DNA of 64,000 bases from an uncultured Alphaproteobacteria bacterium. GTDB lineage: Bacteria > Pseudomonadota > Alphaproteobacteria > Rhodospirillales > Rhodospirillaceae. The position numbers and the translations under genes were made by a program. Shown here one piece after another: positions 8,812 to 17,596 of the stretch. Location: assembly GCA_900079695.1 (NCBI GenBank), contig LT599022.1:3571301-3635300 (forward strand), written 5' to 3'. The notes under the pieces were generated by a model, which worked only from the letters and a program-made list of their open reading frames with translations, did not search any database and had not been told where the DNA came from. The number at the start of each line of letters is the position of its first letter. The first letter of the stretch is position 1.

Positions 8812-9005
8812 GAGCGGGTGTCGCAGATACCGGGACAGCCGCCGCGCTTCCCGAGACTTTGGCGAAGTCCCTGCGGGAATTCGACTATTCTGATACGTGA
8901 AGGCGTGTATACTTCTCCGCGAATACGCGCAAGCCGCGCGGGTGGAACGCCCGCGACCGGCGCAGGAAAAAACCGCGCGAAGCCGAACATGGAGGAGAGC
9001 GTTCA

Positions 9006-9974
9006 ATGAAACGTCGGAGCGTCCTTAAGGGACTGGGTGCCGCCGCCGCGTGCGGCGTGGTTCCGTTCTCGGCGGCTTGGGCGGCGGACTGGCCGGCCAA
9101 GCCGATCACCCTGATCTGCCCCTGGTCGGCGGGCGGCGGCACCGATCTCCTGCTGCGCAAGCTCGGCGCGTCGCTCGCCAAGGTCACCAAACAGACCGTC
9201 ACGGTGGTCAACACCACCGGCGGCGGCGGCGCGATCGGCCATGCCGCGATCATGCGCGCGCCGACCGACGGCTACACCATCGGGATGATCACCTTCGAGC
9301 TCAACTCGCTGCCGCCGCAGGGGCTGATCCCCTTCACATGGAAGGATTTCGACCCGATCATGCGGGTCAACGTCGACGCCCCGGCGCTGACCGTCAACGC
9401 CAAGTCGCCGCTCAACGGGCTCAAGGACTTCGCCGACTATGCCAAGGCCCATCCGGGCGAGGTGACGATCGGCAACTCCGGCCCCGGCTCGGTCTGGCAC
9501 ATCGCCGCGGCGATGATGGCCGACGAACTCGGCATCACCGCCAAGTACGTGCCGTTCGACGGCGCGGCCCCGGCGGTGACGGCGCTGGTGGGCGGTCACC
9601 TCACCGCGGTGTCGGTGTCGGTGGCCGAGGTGCGCAGCCAGGTGGCGGGCGGCAACCTCAAGATGCTCGGGGTGATGGGCGAGGAGCGCTCGTCGCTGTT
9701 CCCCGACGTGCCGACCTTCGCCGAGCAGGGCGTCAAGGCGACCTTCGGCACCTGGCGCGGCATGGCTTTGCCGAAGGGCGTGAAGCCCGAGACCCGCGCC
9801 GCGATCGCGAAGGCCCTCAAGGGCGCCTACGACGATCCGGAGTTCCAGGAGTTCGCCAAGAGCGCGGCCCTCAATCTCGCCTATCAGGACGACAAGGCGT
9901 TCGTCGCGTTCCTCGACAAGAACGCGAGCGACGTGCTCCGCGTGATGCGCTCGCTCGGCCTCGCCAAGGTCTGA
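9006..9974 (+). CDS. TctC-family tripartite tricarboxylate transporter substrate-binding protein
   Basis: A 322-residue periplasmic binding protein of the Bug/TctC family. The leader has RRSVLKGLGAA, Tat-like, with a probable cleavage after SAAWAA. The mature start WPAKPITLICPWSAGGGTD is the family hallmark for binding carboxylated ligands, and the VVNTTGGGGAIGHA and NSGPGSVWH segments match the family. It delivers a carboxylate, often citrate or a related acid, to the TctAB membrane complex encoded just downstream. A rho-independent hairpin separates it from tctB, which would let the binding protein be made in excess. The exact substrate is unknown. Confidence 0.9.
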   Translation: MKRRSVLKGLGAAAACGVVPFSAAWAADWPAKPITLICPWSAGGGTDLLLRKLGASLAKVTKQTVTVVNTTGGGGAIGHAAIMRAPTDGYTIGMITFELNSLPPQGLIPFTWKDFDPIMRVNVDAPALTVNAKSPLNGLKDFADYAKAHPGEVTIGNSGPGSVWHIAAAMMADELGITAKYVPFDGAAPAVTALVGGHLTAVSVSVAEVRSQVAGGNLKMLGVMGEERSSLFPDVPTFAEQGVKATFGTWRGMALPKGVKPETRAAIAKALKGAYDDPEFQEFAKSAALNLAYQDDKAFVAFLDKNASDVLRVMRSLGLAKV

Positions 9975-9981
9975 GCCCGCG

Positions 9982-10020
9982 GGCGGCGAAGGCGCTTCGG
10001 CCCTTCGCCGCCGTTTTCTT
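9982..10020 (+). terminator. attenuating terminator between tctC and tctB
   Basis: GGCGGCGAAGG (9982-9992) pairs perfectly with CCTTCGCCGCC (10002-10012) and is followed by GTTTTCTT. It lies directly after the tctC stop, so partial read-through would reduce tctB-tctA expression relative to the binding protein. Confidence 0.8.
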
Positions 10021-10053
10021 ATCCGACGAACCGGAACGGAGGGTTTCCGCGGC

Positions 10054-10533
10054 ATGAACCGTGCGAACTTCGTGAGCGGCGCGATCGGCGTCGCGGTCGG
10101 CGGCGGCGCGCTTTGGGGCGCGGCGGACTTTCCGCCCGACGTGGTGATGAAGATCGGCCCGGCCTTCTTTCCCAGCATGCTCGCGGGGCTGCTGGTGGCG
10201 GCGAGCGGCGTGCTGATGGCGGGCGCCGCGCTCGAAGCCTCCGGCCCCGCAGTGGCGGAAGATCCGCCGCCGCGCCTTTCGTTCGCCGACGGCCGGGTGC
10301 GGGCGGCGCTCACGGTTCTCGCGGTGCTCGCCTTCACCCTGGTGCTCGGGCCGCTCGGCTTCGTTCCCACCTCGGTGCTGTTTCTGGCGGCGATGATGGC
10401 GATGCTCGGGTTGCGCAGCCCGGCGGCGCTGCTGGCGGTGCCGGTCGGCGTCACCGCCGCGATCTGGCTGATCTTCGAGAAGCTGCTGGTGCTGTCGCTG
10501 CCGGCGGGGATTCTCGACGGCCTCCTCTTCTGA
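10054..10533 (+). CDS. TctB-family small transporter subunit
   Basis: A 159-residue membrane protein matching the small four-helix TctB subunit of tripartite tricarboxylate transporters. Hydrophobic stretches lie at about 7-25, 38-58, 82-105 and 115-150, including LTVLAVLAFTLVLGPLGFVP and a C-terminal LIFEKLLVLSLPAGIL segment typical of TctB. It sits in the inner membrane with TctA. The gene is placed between tctC and tctA with a 13-base gap to tctA, so it belongs to the same operon. The family is poorly conserved in sequence; the call rests on length, topology and neighbours. Confidence 0.85.
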   Translation: MNRANFVSGAIGVAVGGGALWGAADFPPDVVMKIGPAFFPSMLAGLLVAASGVLMAGAALEASGPAVAEDPPPRLSFADGRVRAALTVLAVLAFTLVLGPLGFVPTSVLFLAAMMAMLGLRSPAALLAVPVGVTAAIWLIFEKLLVLSLPAGILDGLLF

Positions 10534-10546
10534 TCCGGAGGCCCCG

Positions 10547-12061
10547 ATGGACCTGCTGCTCACGAGCTTCGGCAACGTCTTCCACCCCTCGGTGATGCTG
10601 GTGATCGCGATGGGCGTCGCGGTCGGCATCACCGTCGGCGCGCTGCCCGGCCTCACCGCTACCATGGGCGTGGCGCTGCTGGTGCCGCTCACCTTCGGCC
10701 GCCCGCCGCTCGAAAGCCTGGCGATGCTGCTCGGCCTCTATTGCGGCGCGATGTACGGCGGCTCGATCGCCGCGATCCTGGTGCGAACCCCGGGAACCCC
10801 GGCGGCGGCGGCGACGGTGCTCGAAGGCTATCCGATGGCGCAGCGCGGCGAGGCCGGGCGCGCGCTGGCGATGGCGCTGTTCGCGTCGTTCTCGGGCGGC
10901 CTCACCGGCGCGCTGGTGATGACCTTCCTGTCGCCGCTGATCTCCACCGTGGCGCTGGAGTTCTCCACCGTCGAATATTTCGCGCTCGCGGTGTTCGGGT
11001 TGAGCGTGATCGTCTCGATCTCCGGCAAGTCGATCGTCAAGGGGCTGATGACCGGCATCTTCGGCCTGCTGATCTCGACCATCGGCGCGGACCCGATCTC
11101 GGGCTTCCCGCGCTTCATCTTCGGGCAGATGGACCTGTTCGAGGGGCCGCCCTTCATCCCCACCCTGATCGGCCTGTTCGCGGTCTCCGAGGTGCTCGCC
11201 AACGTTCAGGCGCAGCAGTCGCTGGTGCGGGTCAAGGCGGTGGTTGACCGCTACCTGCCGAGCTGGGCCGACATCAAGGCCTCGGCGGTGGCGATCGTCC
11301 GCGGCAGCCTGCTCGGCACGATGATCGGCGCGATTCCCGGCGCGGGCGGCGATATCGCCGCGTTCGTCTCCTACGGCGAGACCAAGCGCACCTCGAAACA
11401 CCCGGAAAAGTTCGGCACCGGCCAGGTCGAGGGCCTCGCCGCCTCGGAGTGCGCCAACAACGCGTGCTCCGGCGGCGCGATGATCCCGCTGCTGTCGCTC
11501 GGCGTGCCGGGCGACGCGGTGACGGCGGTGCTGCTGGGGGCGTTCGTGATCCAGGGGCTGCAGCCCGGGCCGCTGCTCTACAAGGACCACATCGACATCG
11601 TCTACAACGTCTTCGCGTCGATGATCGTCGCCAATTTCGCGATGCTGGCGATCGGCCTCGTCGGCATCCGCCTGTTCGCCAAGGTGATTTTGGTGCGGCG
11701 CGCGATCCTGATGCCGTCGATCCTGGTGCTGTCGATCGTCGGCGCCTATGCGATGCGGCGCGACGTCTTCGACGTCTACTTCATGCTCGGCTGCGGCGTC
11801 GGCGGATACTTCCTGCAGAAGCACGACTTCCCGCTGTCGCCGATCCTGCTGGCGCTGATCCTCGGGCCGATGGCGGAAGCCAACCTCCGGCGCTCGCTGG
11901 TGGTTTCGGGCGGCGATTTCGGCATCATCCTCACCCGGCCGATCGCGGTGGCGCTGCTGGTGCTGGCGGTGGGCTCGCTGGTGGCGGGGTTCTACAACCA
12001 CCGCAAGATCGCCCGCCGCCTCGCGCAGCAGCAACCGCCGGGCGAAGCGCCGCCGGAGTGA
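10547..12061 (+). CDS. TctA-family large transporter permease
   Basis: A 504-residue integral membrane protein, the large subunit of the sodium- or proton-driven tripartite tricarboxylate transporter. Conserved segments include GALPGLTATMGVALLVPLTF near the N-terminus, GLYCGAMYGGSIAAILVRTPGTPAA, and the second signature GAIPGAGGDIAAFVSYGETKR. These are the repeated PGxG motifs of the TctA family. About 12 membrane segments are visible. It ends the tct operon and is followed by a palindromic terminator shared with the convergent elbB gene. Confidence 0.92.
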   Translation: MDLLLTSFGNVFHPSVMLVIAMGVAVGITVGALPGLTATMGVALLVPLTFGRPPLESLAMLLGLYCGAMYGGSIAAILVRTPGTPAAAATVLEGYPMAQRGEAGRALAMALFASFSGGLTGALVMTFLSPLISTVALEFSTVEYFALAVFGLSVIVSISGKSIVKGLMTGIFGLLISTIGADPISGFPRFIFGQMDLFEGPPFIPTLIGLFAVSEVLANVQAQQSLVRVKAVVDRYLPSWADIKASAVAIVRGSLLGTMIGAIPGAGGDIAAFVSYGETKRTSKHPEKFGTGQVEGLAASECANNACSGGAMIPLLSLGVPGDAVTAVLLGAFVIQGLQPGPLLYKDHIDIVYNVFASMIVANFAMLAIGLVGIRLFAKVILVRRAILMPSILVLSIVGAYAMRRDVFDVYFMLGCGVGGYFLQKHDFPLSPILLALILGPMAEANLRRSLVVSGGDFGIILTRPIAVALLVLAVGSLVAGFYNHRKIARRLAQQQPPGEAPPE

Positions 12062-12066
12062 GGAAC

Positions 12067-12086
12067 GGGGCGGCCGCGGCCGCCCC
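12067..12086. terminator. palindromic hairpin between convergent tctA and elbB
   Basis: GGGGCGGCCGCGGCCGCCCC is a perfect 20-base palindrome in the 30 bases between the two convergent stop codons. It probably works for both directions, although only short U-runs flank it. Confidence 0.6.
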
Positions 12087-12091
12087 TTGCC

Positions 12092-12748
12092 CTACATCAG
12101 GTCGATCGCCGCCGCGATCGCCGCGTCCGCGCCGTCGGCGATCTGGCTCACCGAGGCGTTGAGCATATAGCACGGACTGGAGACGATCCTGTTGGCGGCG
12201 TCGACGCAGGTTTCGCCGTGGGTGCGTTCGGCGTGCCTGGCGCCCATCGCCGCCAGCGCCTCGGCGGTGGCCTGATCGTTGCCGATCGTCACCTCCACCT
12301 TGCCCAGCACCCTCGCCACCAGCGCCGGGGCGATGCACAGCGCGACGATCGGCTTCTTCGCCGCGTGGGTGGAGACGATCGCCGCCTCGGTATCCGGGTT
12401 GACCGAGCAGTTGGGGCCGTCGACCGCGAAGGTGCAGAGATTCTTGGCCGCGCCGAAGCCGCCCGGGAACACCAGCGCGTCGTAGTCGGCGGGCTTGTAG
12501 CCCGACAGCGGCAGGATCGCCCCGCGGGCGATGCGCGCGGATTCGACCAGCACGTTGCGCGCCTCGTCGGAGGGCGCGCCGACCGCATGGTTGATGACGT
12601 GGAACTGGCCGACGTCGGGCGCGAAGCACTGATAGCTGGCGCCCCGGCGGTCGATCGCCAGGAGGGTCAGCACCGCCTCGTGAATCTCGGATCCGTCGTA
12701 GACGCCGCAGCCGGACAGGACGACGGCGAACTTCGGTTTTGCGGACAT
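12092..12748 (-). CDS. elbB: isoprenoid biosynthesis glyoxalase ElbB
   Basis: A 218-residue DJ-1/PfpI-superfamily protein matching ElbB. It has the N-terminal VVLSGCGVYDGSEIHEAV stretch, an INHAVGAPSDEARNVLVESARIARG segment and the nucleophile-elbow-like PIVALCIAP (GxSxC region variant). Members act as glyoxalases in vitro and have been linked to isoprenoid and carotenoid yield; the in vivo role is unclear. The ATG at 12748 has a GGAGG-type ribosome site upstream. It is convergent with tctA and divergent from the M32 carboxypeptidase gene, with 84 bases between the two starts. The identification is strong from sequence. Confidence 0.9.
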   Translation of the reverse strand: MSAKPKFAVVLSGCGVYDGSEIHEAVLTLLAIDRRGASYQCFAPDVGQFHVINHAVGAPSDEARNVLVESARIARGAILPLSGYKPADYDALVFPGGFGAAKNLCTFAVDGPNCSVNPDTEAAIVSTHAAKKPIVALCIAPALVARVLGKVEVTIGNDQATAEALAAMGARHAERTHGETCVDAANRIVSSPCYMLNASVSQIADGADAAIAAAIDLM

Positions 12749-12832
12749 GTGTTCTCCTCCGGTAGGATGCTGGACGTTTGCGGCCTCTCCGAATCATCGG
12801 GGCGGCGGCGGGAAAAAACAAGAAGGGCGAGC

Positions 12833-14317
12833 ATGTCGGCGTATTCGGACCTGAAGGCGCGTTTCCACAAGCGGTCGGCGATCGAGGGCGCGCTCGCGAC
12901 CCTGCAATGGGACCGGGCGGCGATGATGCCGACCGGCGGCGCCGACGCGCGCGCCGAACAGGTGGCGGTGCTGGAGACCCTGGCGCACGAGATTCTCGCC
13001 GCGCCCGAACTGCCCGAACTGCTGGAGGCCGCCGCGGCCGAGGACCTGGGCGCCGACGACCGCGCGAACCTCGCCGAGATGCGGCACGCGTGGGTGCATG
13101 CCGCGGCGGTGCCCGCCGATCTCGTCGCCGCGCTCGCCCGCGCCGGGGCGGCCTGCGAAATGGCGTGGCGGACGGCGCGCCCGGCGGCGGATTTCCGCGC
13201 GGTGCTGCCGCGCCTCGAAACGCTGCTGAAGCTGGTGCGCGAGGAGGCGGCGGCGAAGGCGGAGGCTCTCGGCGTCTCGCCCTACGACGCGCTGCTGGAC
13301 GGCTACGAGCCGGGCGGCAAGTCGGCCGAGATCGACGCGACGTTCGCCGATCTCGCGGCGTTCCTGCCCGGCTTCCTCGACGAGGTGCTGGCGCGCCAGG
13401 CGGCGCGGCCCGCGCCGCTGCCGCTGCCCGGGCGCTTCCCCGCCGCCACCCAGCGCGCGATGGTGCGGCGGGTGATGACGGCGATGGGCTTCGAGTTCGA
13501 TCACGGCCGCCTCGACGAGAGCGCGCACCCGTTCTGCGGCGGCATCGCCGACGACGTCCGCCTCACCACCCGCTACGACGAGGGCGACGCCTTCACCGGG
13601 GTGTTCGGGGTGATTCACGAAACCGGCCACGCGCTTTACGAACGCGGCTTGCCGGAGGCGTGGCGCGGCCAGCCCGCCGGGGCCGCGCGCGGCATGAGCC
13701 TGCACGAGAGCCAGTCGTTGACGATGGAGATGCAGGCGGGCCGCGGCCGCGCCTTTCTCTCCTGGCTCGCGCCGGTTCTGGCCGAGGCGTTCGGCGGCGC
13801 GGGCCCGGCGTGGTCGGTCGAGAACTTCGCCGCCCTGGCGCAGCGGGTCTCGCGCGGCTTCATCCGCGTCGACGCCGACGAGGTGACCTATCCGGCGCAC
13901 GTGATCCTGCGCTACCGCCTGGAGCGGGCGATGATCGCGGGCGACCTGCCGCTCGCCGACCTGCCGGGCGCGTGGAACCAGGGCATGCGGGAGCTGCTCG
14001 GCGTGACGCCGCCCGACGATCGCCTCGGCTGTTTGCAGGACATCCACTGGTACGACGGCGCATGGGGCTATTTCCCCACCTACACCTTGGGCGCGATGAC
14101 CGCGGCGCAGCTGTTCGCCGCCGCCCGGGCGGCGACGCCGGGGCTCGAAGACGCGCTCGCGCGCGGCGATTTCGCGCCCCTGCTCGGCTGGATGCGCGCG
14201 AACGTCCACGCCCGGGCGTCGCTGCTGCCGACCTCCGAGATCCTCCGCCGCGCCACCGGCAAGCCGCTCGACGCGGCGGCGTTCAAGGCCCACCTCGCGG
14301 CGCGGTATCTGTCATGA
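12833..14317 (+). CDS. M32-family (Taq-type) metallocarboxypeptidase
   Basis: A 494-residue cytosolic zinc carboxypeptidase of family M32. The HExxH zinc motif is seen as GVIHETGHALYERGLP, with the downstream Glu in GMSLHESQS as third ligand. The conserved HPFCGGIADDVRLTTRY and VDADEVTYPAHVILRYRLE segments are also present. The size matches the family (about 500 residues). It removes C-terminal residues from peptides, usually not before proline. The ATG at 12833 has an AAGGG ribosome site; a longer upstream reading frame is spurious. Its stop overlaps the next start (ATGA), so the two genes are co-translated. Confidence 0.92.
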   Translation: MSAYSDLKARFHKRSAIEGALATLQWDRAAMMPTGGADARAEQVAVLETLAHEILAAPELPELLEAAAAEDLGADDRANLAEMRHAWVHAAAVPADLVAALARAGAACEMAWRTARPAADFRAVLPRLETLLKLVREEAAAKAEALGVSPYDALLDGYEPGGKSAEIDATFADLAAFLPGFLDEVLARQAARPAPLPLPGRFPAATQRAMVRRVMTAMGFEFDHGRLDESAHPFCGGIADDVRLTTRYDEGDAFTGVFGVIHETGHALYERGLPEAWRGQPAGAARGMSLHESQSLTMEMQAGRGRAFLSWLAPVLAEAFGGAGPAWSVENFAALAQRVSRGFIRVDADEVTYPAHVILRYRLERAMIAGDLPLADLPGAWNQGMRELLGVTPPDDRLGCLQDIHWYDGAWGYFPTYTLGAMTAAQLFAAARAATPGLEDALARGDFAPLLGWMRANVHARASLLPTSEILRRATGKPLDAAAFKAHLAARYLS

Positions 14318-14829
14318 CCGCGCCGACGCCGGAAGACCGGGCGCAGATCGTCGTCCGGATTCTCGAACAGGCGATCCGCGAGGGCCGCAACGAAACCAGC
14401 CTGCGCACCAAGTCGGGCCGCCCGGGGCTGTCCTTCCGCCAGTGGCAGGATATCGCCGCGGTCGAGATCGCCAACGCGATCCGCGACGCCGAGGCGGAGG
14501 TGACGAAGCGCAAGGGCGTGGGCAACCGCATCGCGATGACCCTCGGCGCGTGCCTCGTCACCCTCGGGTTCTTCGGCGCGGCGGTGGCGTGGGGGCGGGT
14601 GGACCGCACCCTCGCCGCGGTCGCCTCGCTCGCCGCCGGCGCCGGGCTGCTGATGACGGCGATGGAGATTCCGCTCCGCCTCTCGTGGCGCAAGGCGCGC
14701 GCGAAGCGCCGCGCCCGCAAGTTCGAGAACATCCGCTCGCTCGACAAGCAGATCCGCGCACTCGAACGCTTCCTCGAAGACAAGAAGGAAACCCTGGAGG
14801 AGCAGATCGAGCCGCTCAGGCGGCCCTGA
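14314..14829 (+). CDS. uncharacterised two-helix membrane protein with C-terminal coiled coil
   Basis: 171 residues of unknown function. A polar N-terminus (1-70) is followed by two hydrophobic helices (about 77-95 and 98-118), then a basic stretch (WRKARAKRRARKF) and a charged C-terminal helix likely to be a coiled coil (LDKQIRALERFLEDKKETLEEQ). The basic region after the second helix suggests that both ends lie in the cytoplasm. It overlaps the M32 carboxypeptidase stop by ATGA, so its expression is coupled to that gene. No known family was recognised. Confidence 0.75.
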   Translation: MTAPTPEDRAQIVVRILEQAIREGRNETSLRTKSGRPGLSFRQWQDIAAVEIANAIRDAEAEVTKRKGVGNRIAMTLGACLVTLGFFGAAVAWGRVDRTLAAVASLAAGAGLLMTAMEIPLRLSWRKARAKRRARKFENIRSLDKQIRALERFLEDKKETLEEQIEPLRRP

Positions 14830-14844
14830 GCCGCAGCCTTATTC

Positions 14845-14873
14845 TTGTGGTTTGCGGCCATGCCGGTTATATC
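14845..14873 (+). promoter_or_regulatory. possible sigma-70 promoter of thrC
   Basis: TTGTGG (14845-14850) and TATATC (14868-14873) are separated by 17 bases, 52 bases before the thrC start. A small stem (GCCGCA 14830 with TGCGGC near 14853) overlaps the region. This is a pattern match only. Confidence 0.35.
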
Positions 14874-14925
14874 GGTGGGCTGCGCCCGCGGACGGGCGGA
14901 ACGATTCTGAGCGGGAAGGCACAGC

Positions 14926-16332
14926 GTGCGCTACATCAGTACGCGGGGCGAGGCCCCGGTTCTCTCCTTCGACGACGTGCTCCTCGCCGGTCTGGCGGCC
15001 GACGGCGGCCTCTACGTGCCGCAGGCGGTGCCGGTGATCGACGTCGCCACCTGGGACGCATGGCGGACCCTGCCGTATCCCGACCTCGCCGCCGCGGTGA
15101 TGAAGCCGTTCGTTTCCGGCACCCTCACCGACGCCGAGCTCGCCGAGATCACCCACGCCGCCTACGCCGGGTTCGACCACGCGGCGGTCGCGCCGCTCAG
15201 GCAGTTCGACACCGACCTCTGGGTGATGGAGCTGTTCCACGGCCCGACCCTCGCCTTCAAGGACATGGCGATGCAGGTGCTCGGCCGCCTGTTCGACAAT
15301 CTGCTGGCGAAGCGGCAGAAGCGCATCACCATCGTCGGCGCGACCTCGGGCGACACCGGCTCGGCGGCGATCGAGGCGTGCCGCGACCGCGAGGCGATCG
15401 ACATCTTCATCCTCCATCCGGCGGGGCGCGTCTCCGAGGTGCAGCGCCGCCAGATGACCACGGTATCGGCGCAGAACGTCTTCAACATCGCGATCAAGGG
15501 CACCTTCGACGACTGCCAGGATCTGGTGAAGGCGATGTTCGCCGACGCGCCGTTCCGCGACCGCGTTTCCCTCTCCGCCGTGAATTCGATCAATTGGGCG
15601 CGGGTGCTGGCGCAGGTGGTCTATTACGTGTGGGCGGCGCTGCGCCTCGGCGCGCCCGACCGCGCCGTCGGCTTCTCCGTGCCGACCGGCAACTTCGGCA
15701 ACATCTTCGCGGGCTACGTGGCGAAGACCATGGGCCTGCCGATCGAGCAGCTGATCGTCGGCTCCAACCGTAACGACATCCTCACCCGCTTCTTCGCCTC
15801 CGGCGAAATGGCGATGAGCGAGGTGGTGCCGACCATCAGCCCGTCGATGGACATCCAGATCTCTTCCAACTTCGAACGCCTGCTGTTCGACATGCTCGGT
15901 CGCGACGGCGGTGCGGTGCGCACCGCGATGAACCGCTTCCGCCAGTCCGGCCGGTTCGAGGTTTCGCCCGAGGTGTTGGCGCGCAGCCGCGCGGTGTTCT
16001 CGGCGCTCGCCCTCGACGACGCCAAGACCAAGGCGGCGATCCGCGCCGAATACCAAGCCACCGGCGAGATCCTCGATCCGCACTCGGCGATCGGCGTCGC
16101 CGCCGCGCGGGCGCGGGCGAAGACCCCGGGCGTGCCGGTGGTGGCGCTTGCCACCGCCCACCCGGCGAAGTTCGGCCAGGCGGTCGAGGAAGCCTGCGGC
16201 GTCGCGCCGAAGCTGCCGCCGCGCCTCGCCGACCTGATGGAGCGATCCGAGCGTCTCACCATCCTGCCCAACGATCTCAAGACCGTCGAAGATTACGTGC
16301 TGGCGCGCAGCCGCGCCGCCGGAGGTCGCTGA
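14926..16332 (+). CDS. thrC: threonine synthase
   Basis: A 468-residue PLP enzyme converting O-phosphohomoserine to threonine. The start is a GTG at 14926 with a GGAAGG ribosome site, giving MRYISTRGEAPVLSFDDVLL, the usual N-terminus. The PLP lysine lies in GPTLAFKDMAMQ, the phosphate-binding loop in GATSGDTGSAA, and SVPTGNFGNIFAGY is the conserved glycine-rich stretch. thrB, the gene for the preceding step, lies about 13 kb away on the opposite strand. The next gene starts immediately after the stop, so they form one operon. Confidence 0.95.
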   Translation: MRYISTRGEAPVLSFDDVLLAGLAADGGLYVPQAVPVIDVATWDAWRTLPYPDLAAAVMKPFVSGTLTDAELAEITHAAYAGFDHAAVAPLRQFDTDLWVMELFHGPTLAFKDMAMQVLGRLFDNLLAKRQKRITIVGATSGDTGSAAIEACRDREAIDIFILHPAGRVSEVQRRQMTTVSAQNVFNIAIKGTFDDCQDLVKAMFADAPFRDRVSLSAVNSINWARVLAQVVYYVWAALRLGAPDRAVGFSVPTGNFGNIFAGYVAKTMGLPIEQLIVGSNRNDILTRFFASGEMAMSEVVPTISPSMDIQISSNFERLLFDMLGRDGGAVRTAMNRFRQSGRFEVSPEVLARSRAVFSALALDDAKTKAAIRAEYQATGEILDPHSAIGVAAARARAKTPGVPVVALATAHPAKFGQAVEEACGVAPKLPPRLADLMERSERLTILPNDLKTVEDYVLARSRAAGGR

Positions 16333-17595
16333 ATGGCGGTGAAAGTCACGACTCTCGACAACGGGCTGCGCGTCGTCTCCGACGAGATGCCCGGCATGGA
16401 CACGGTGTCGATCGGCGCCTGGGTCGGCGTCGGCGCGCGCTCCGAGCCCGCGCACCTCAACGGCGTCTCCCACCTCCTCGAACACATGGCGTTCAAGGGC
16501 ACCGAGCGCCGCACCGCGCGCGCCATCGCCGAGGAGATCGAGGCGGTGGGCGGCCACATCAACGCCTACACCTCGCGCGAGACCACCGCCTATTACGCCA
16601 AGGTGCTGAAGGACGACCTGCCGCTCGCCGTCGATATCGTCGGCGACATCCTCCAGCATTCGACGCTCGACCCGGTGGAGCTCGACCGCGAGCGTCAGGT
16701 GGTGGTGCAGGAGATCGGCCAGGCGATCGACACGCCCGACGACATCATCTTCGACTGGTTCCAGCAGACCGCCTATCCGGATCAGGCGATCGGCCGCCCG
16801 GTGCTCGGCACCGCCGAGATCGTGCGCGGGCTCAGCCGCGAGACGATCTTCGACTTCATGCGCGCGGGCTACACCGCGCCGCAGATCGTCGTCTCCGCCG
16901 CGGGCGGGCTCGACCACGCGCGCTTCCTCGATCTCGTGCAGGAGACCTTCGGCGGCATTTCGCCGCAGCCCTCCGCCGCCGCCGACGCCCGGGCGACCTA
17001 TGCGGGCGGCCACTATCGCGAGGAGCGCGATCTCGAACAGACCCACCTCGTGCTCGGCTTCGAGGGCGTCTCCTATCAGGACGACGACTACTACGCCCTC
17101 GCGGTGATGTCCGCCCTGTTCGGCGGCGGCATGTCGTCGCGGCTGTTCCAGGAGGTGCGGGAGCAGCGCGGCCTCGCGTATTCCATCTACGCCTACGCCT
17201 CCTCCTACGTCGATACCGGGATGTTCACCATCTATGCCGGAACCAGCCCGGAGGACATCCCCGAGATGGTCGCGGTGGTCGCCGACGAGTGCGCGAAACT
17301 GTCCTCGACCCTCACCGAGGCCGAGGTCGCCCGCGCCCGCGCCCAGCTCCGCGCCTCCACCATCATGGGCATGGAAAGCACGTCGTCGCGCTGCGAACAC
17401 CGCGCCCGCCAGCTGATGATCTTCGGCGAGCCGCTCTCGGCCGAGGACACCATCGCGCGTATCGACGCCGTCGACCTCGACGCCGTCCGCCGCATCACCG
17501 AGCGCGTGCTCAAGTCGCCGATCACCACCGCCGCCGTCGGTCCGCTCGACCACCTCGAATCCGACGCCGCTCTCGCGCGCCGGTTCGCGTTCTGA
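16333..17595 (+). CDS. M16-family zinc peptidase (mitochondrial-processing-peptidase-like)
   Basis: A 420-residue pitrilysin-type peptidase. The inverted zinc motif HxxEH is seen as SHLLEHMAFKGT, with the distal Glu in the EEIEAVGGHINAYTSRE region. The C-terminal half has the GGGMSSRLFQEVREQRGLAYSIY signature of M16 proteins. The length matches single-chain alphaproteobacterial homologues of the mitochondrial processing peptidase beta subunit. The ATG follows the thrC stop with no gap; a thrC-M16 order is common in alphaproteobacteria. The substrate is unknown. Confidence 0.92.
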   Translation: MAVKVTTLDNGLRVVSDEMPGMDTVSIGAWVGVGARSEPAHLNGVSHLLEHMAFKGTERRTARAIAEEIEAVGGHINAYTSRETTAYYAKVLKDDLPLAVDIVGDILQHSTLDPVELDRERQVVVQEIGQAIDTPDDIIFDWFQQTAYPDQAIGRPVLGTAEIVRGLSRETIFDFMRAGYTAPQIVVSAAGGLDHARFLDLVQETFGGISPQPSAAADARATYAGGHYREERDLEQTHLVLGFEGVSYQDDDYYALAVMSALFGGGMSSRLFQEVREQRGLAYSIYAYASSYVDTGMFTIYAGTSPEDIPEMVAVVADECAKLSSTLTEAEVARARAQLRASTIMGMESTSSRCEHRARQLMIFGEPLSAEDTIARIDAVDLDAVRRITERVLKSPITTAAVGPLDHLESDAALARRFAF

Positions 17596-17596
17596 G

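Noticed and set aside
6172..9006. A 944-codon antisense frame across the methyltransferase and phosphoesterase genes
   Set aside because: Arg/His-rich non-protein composition and opposite two well-supported genes.
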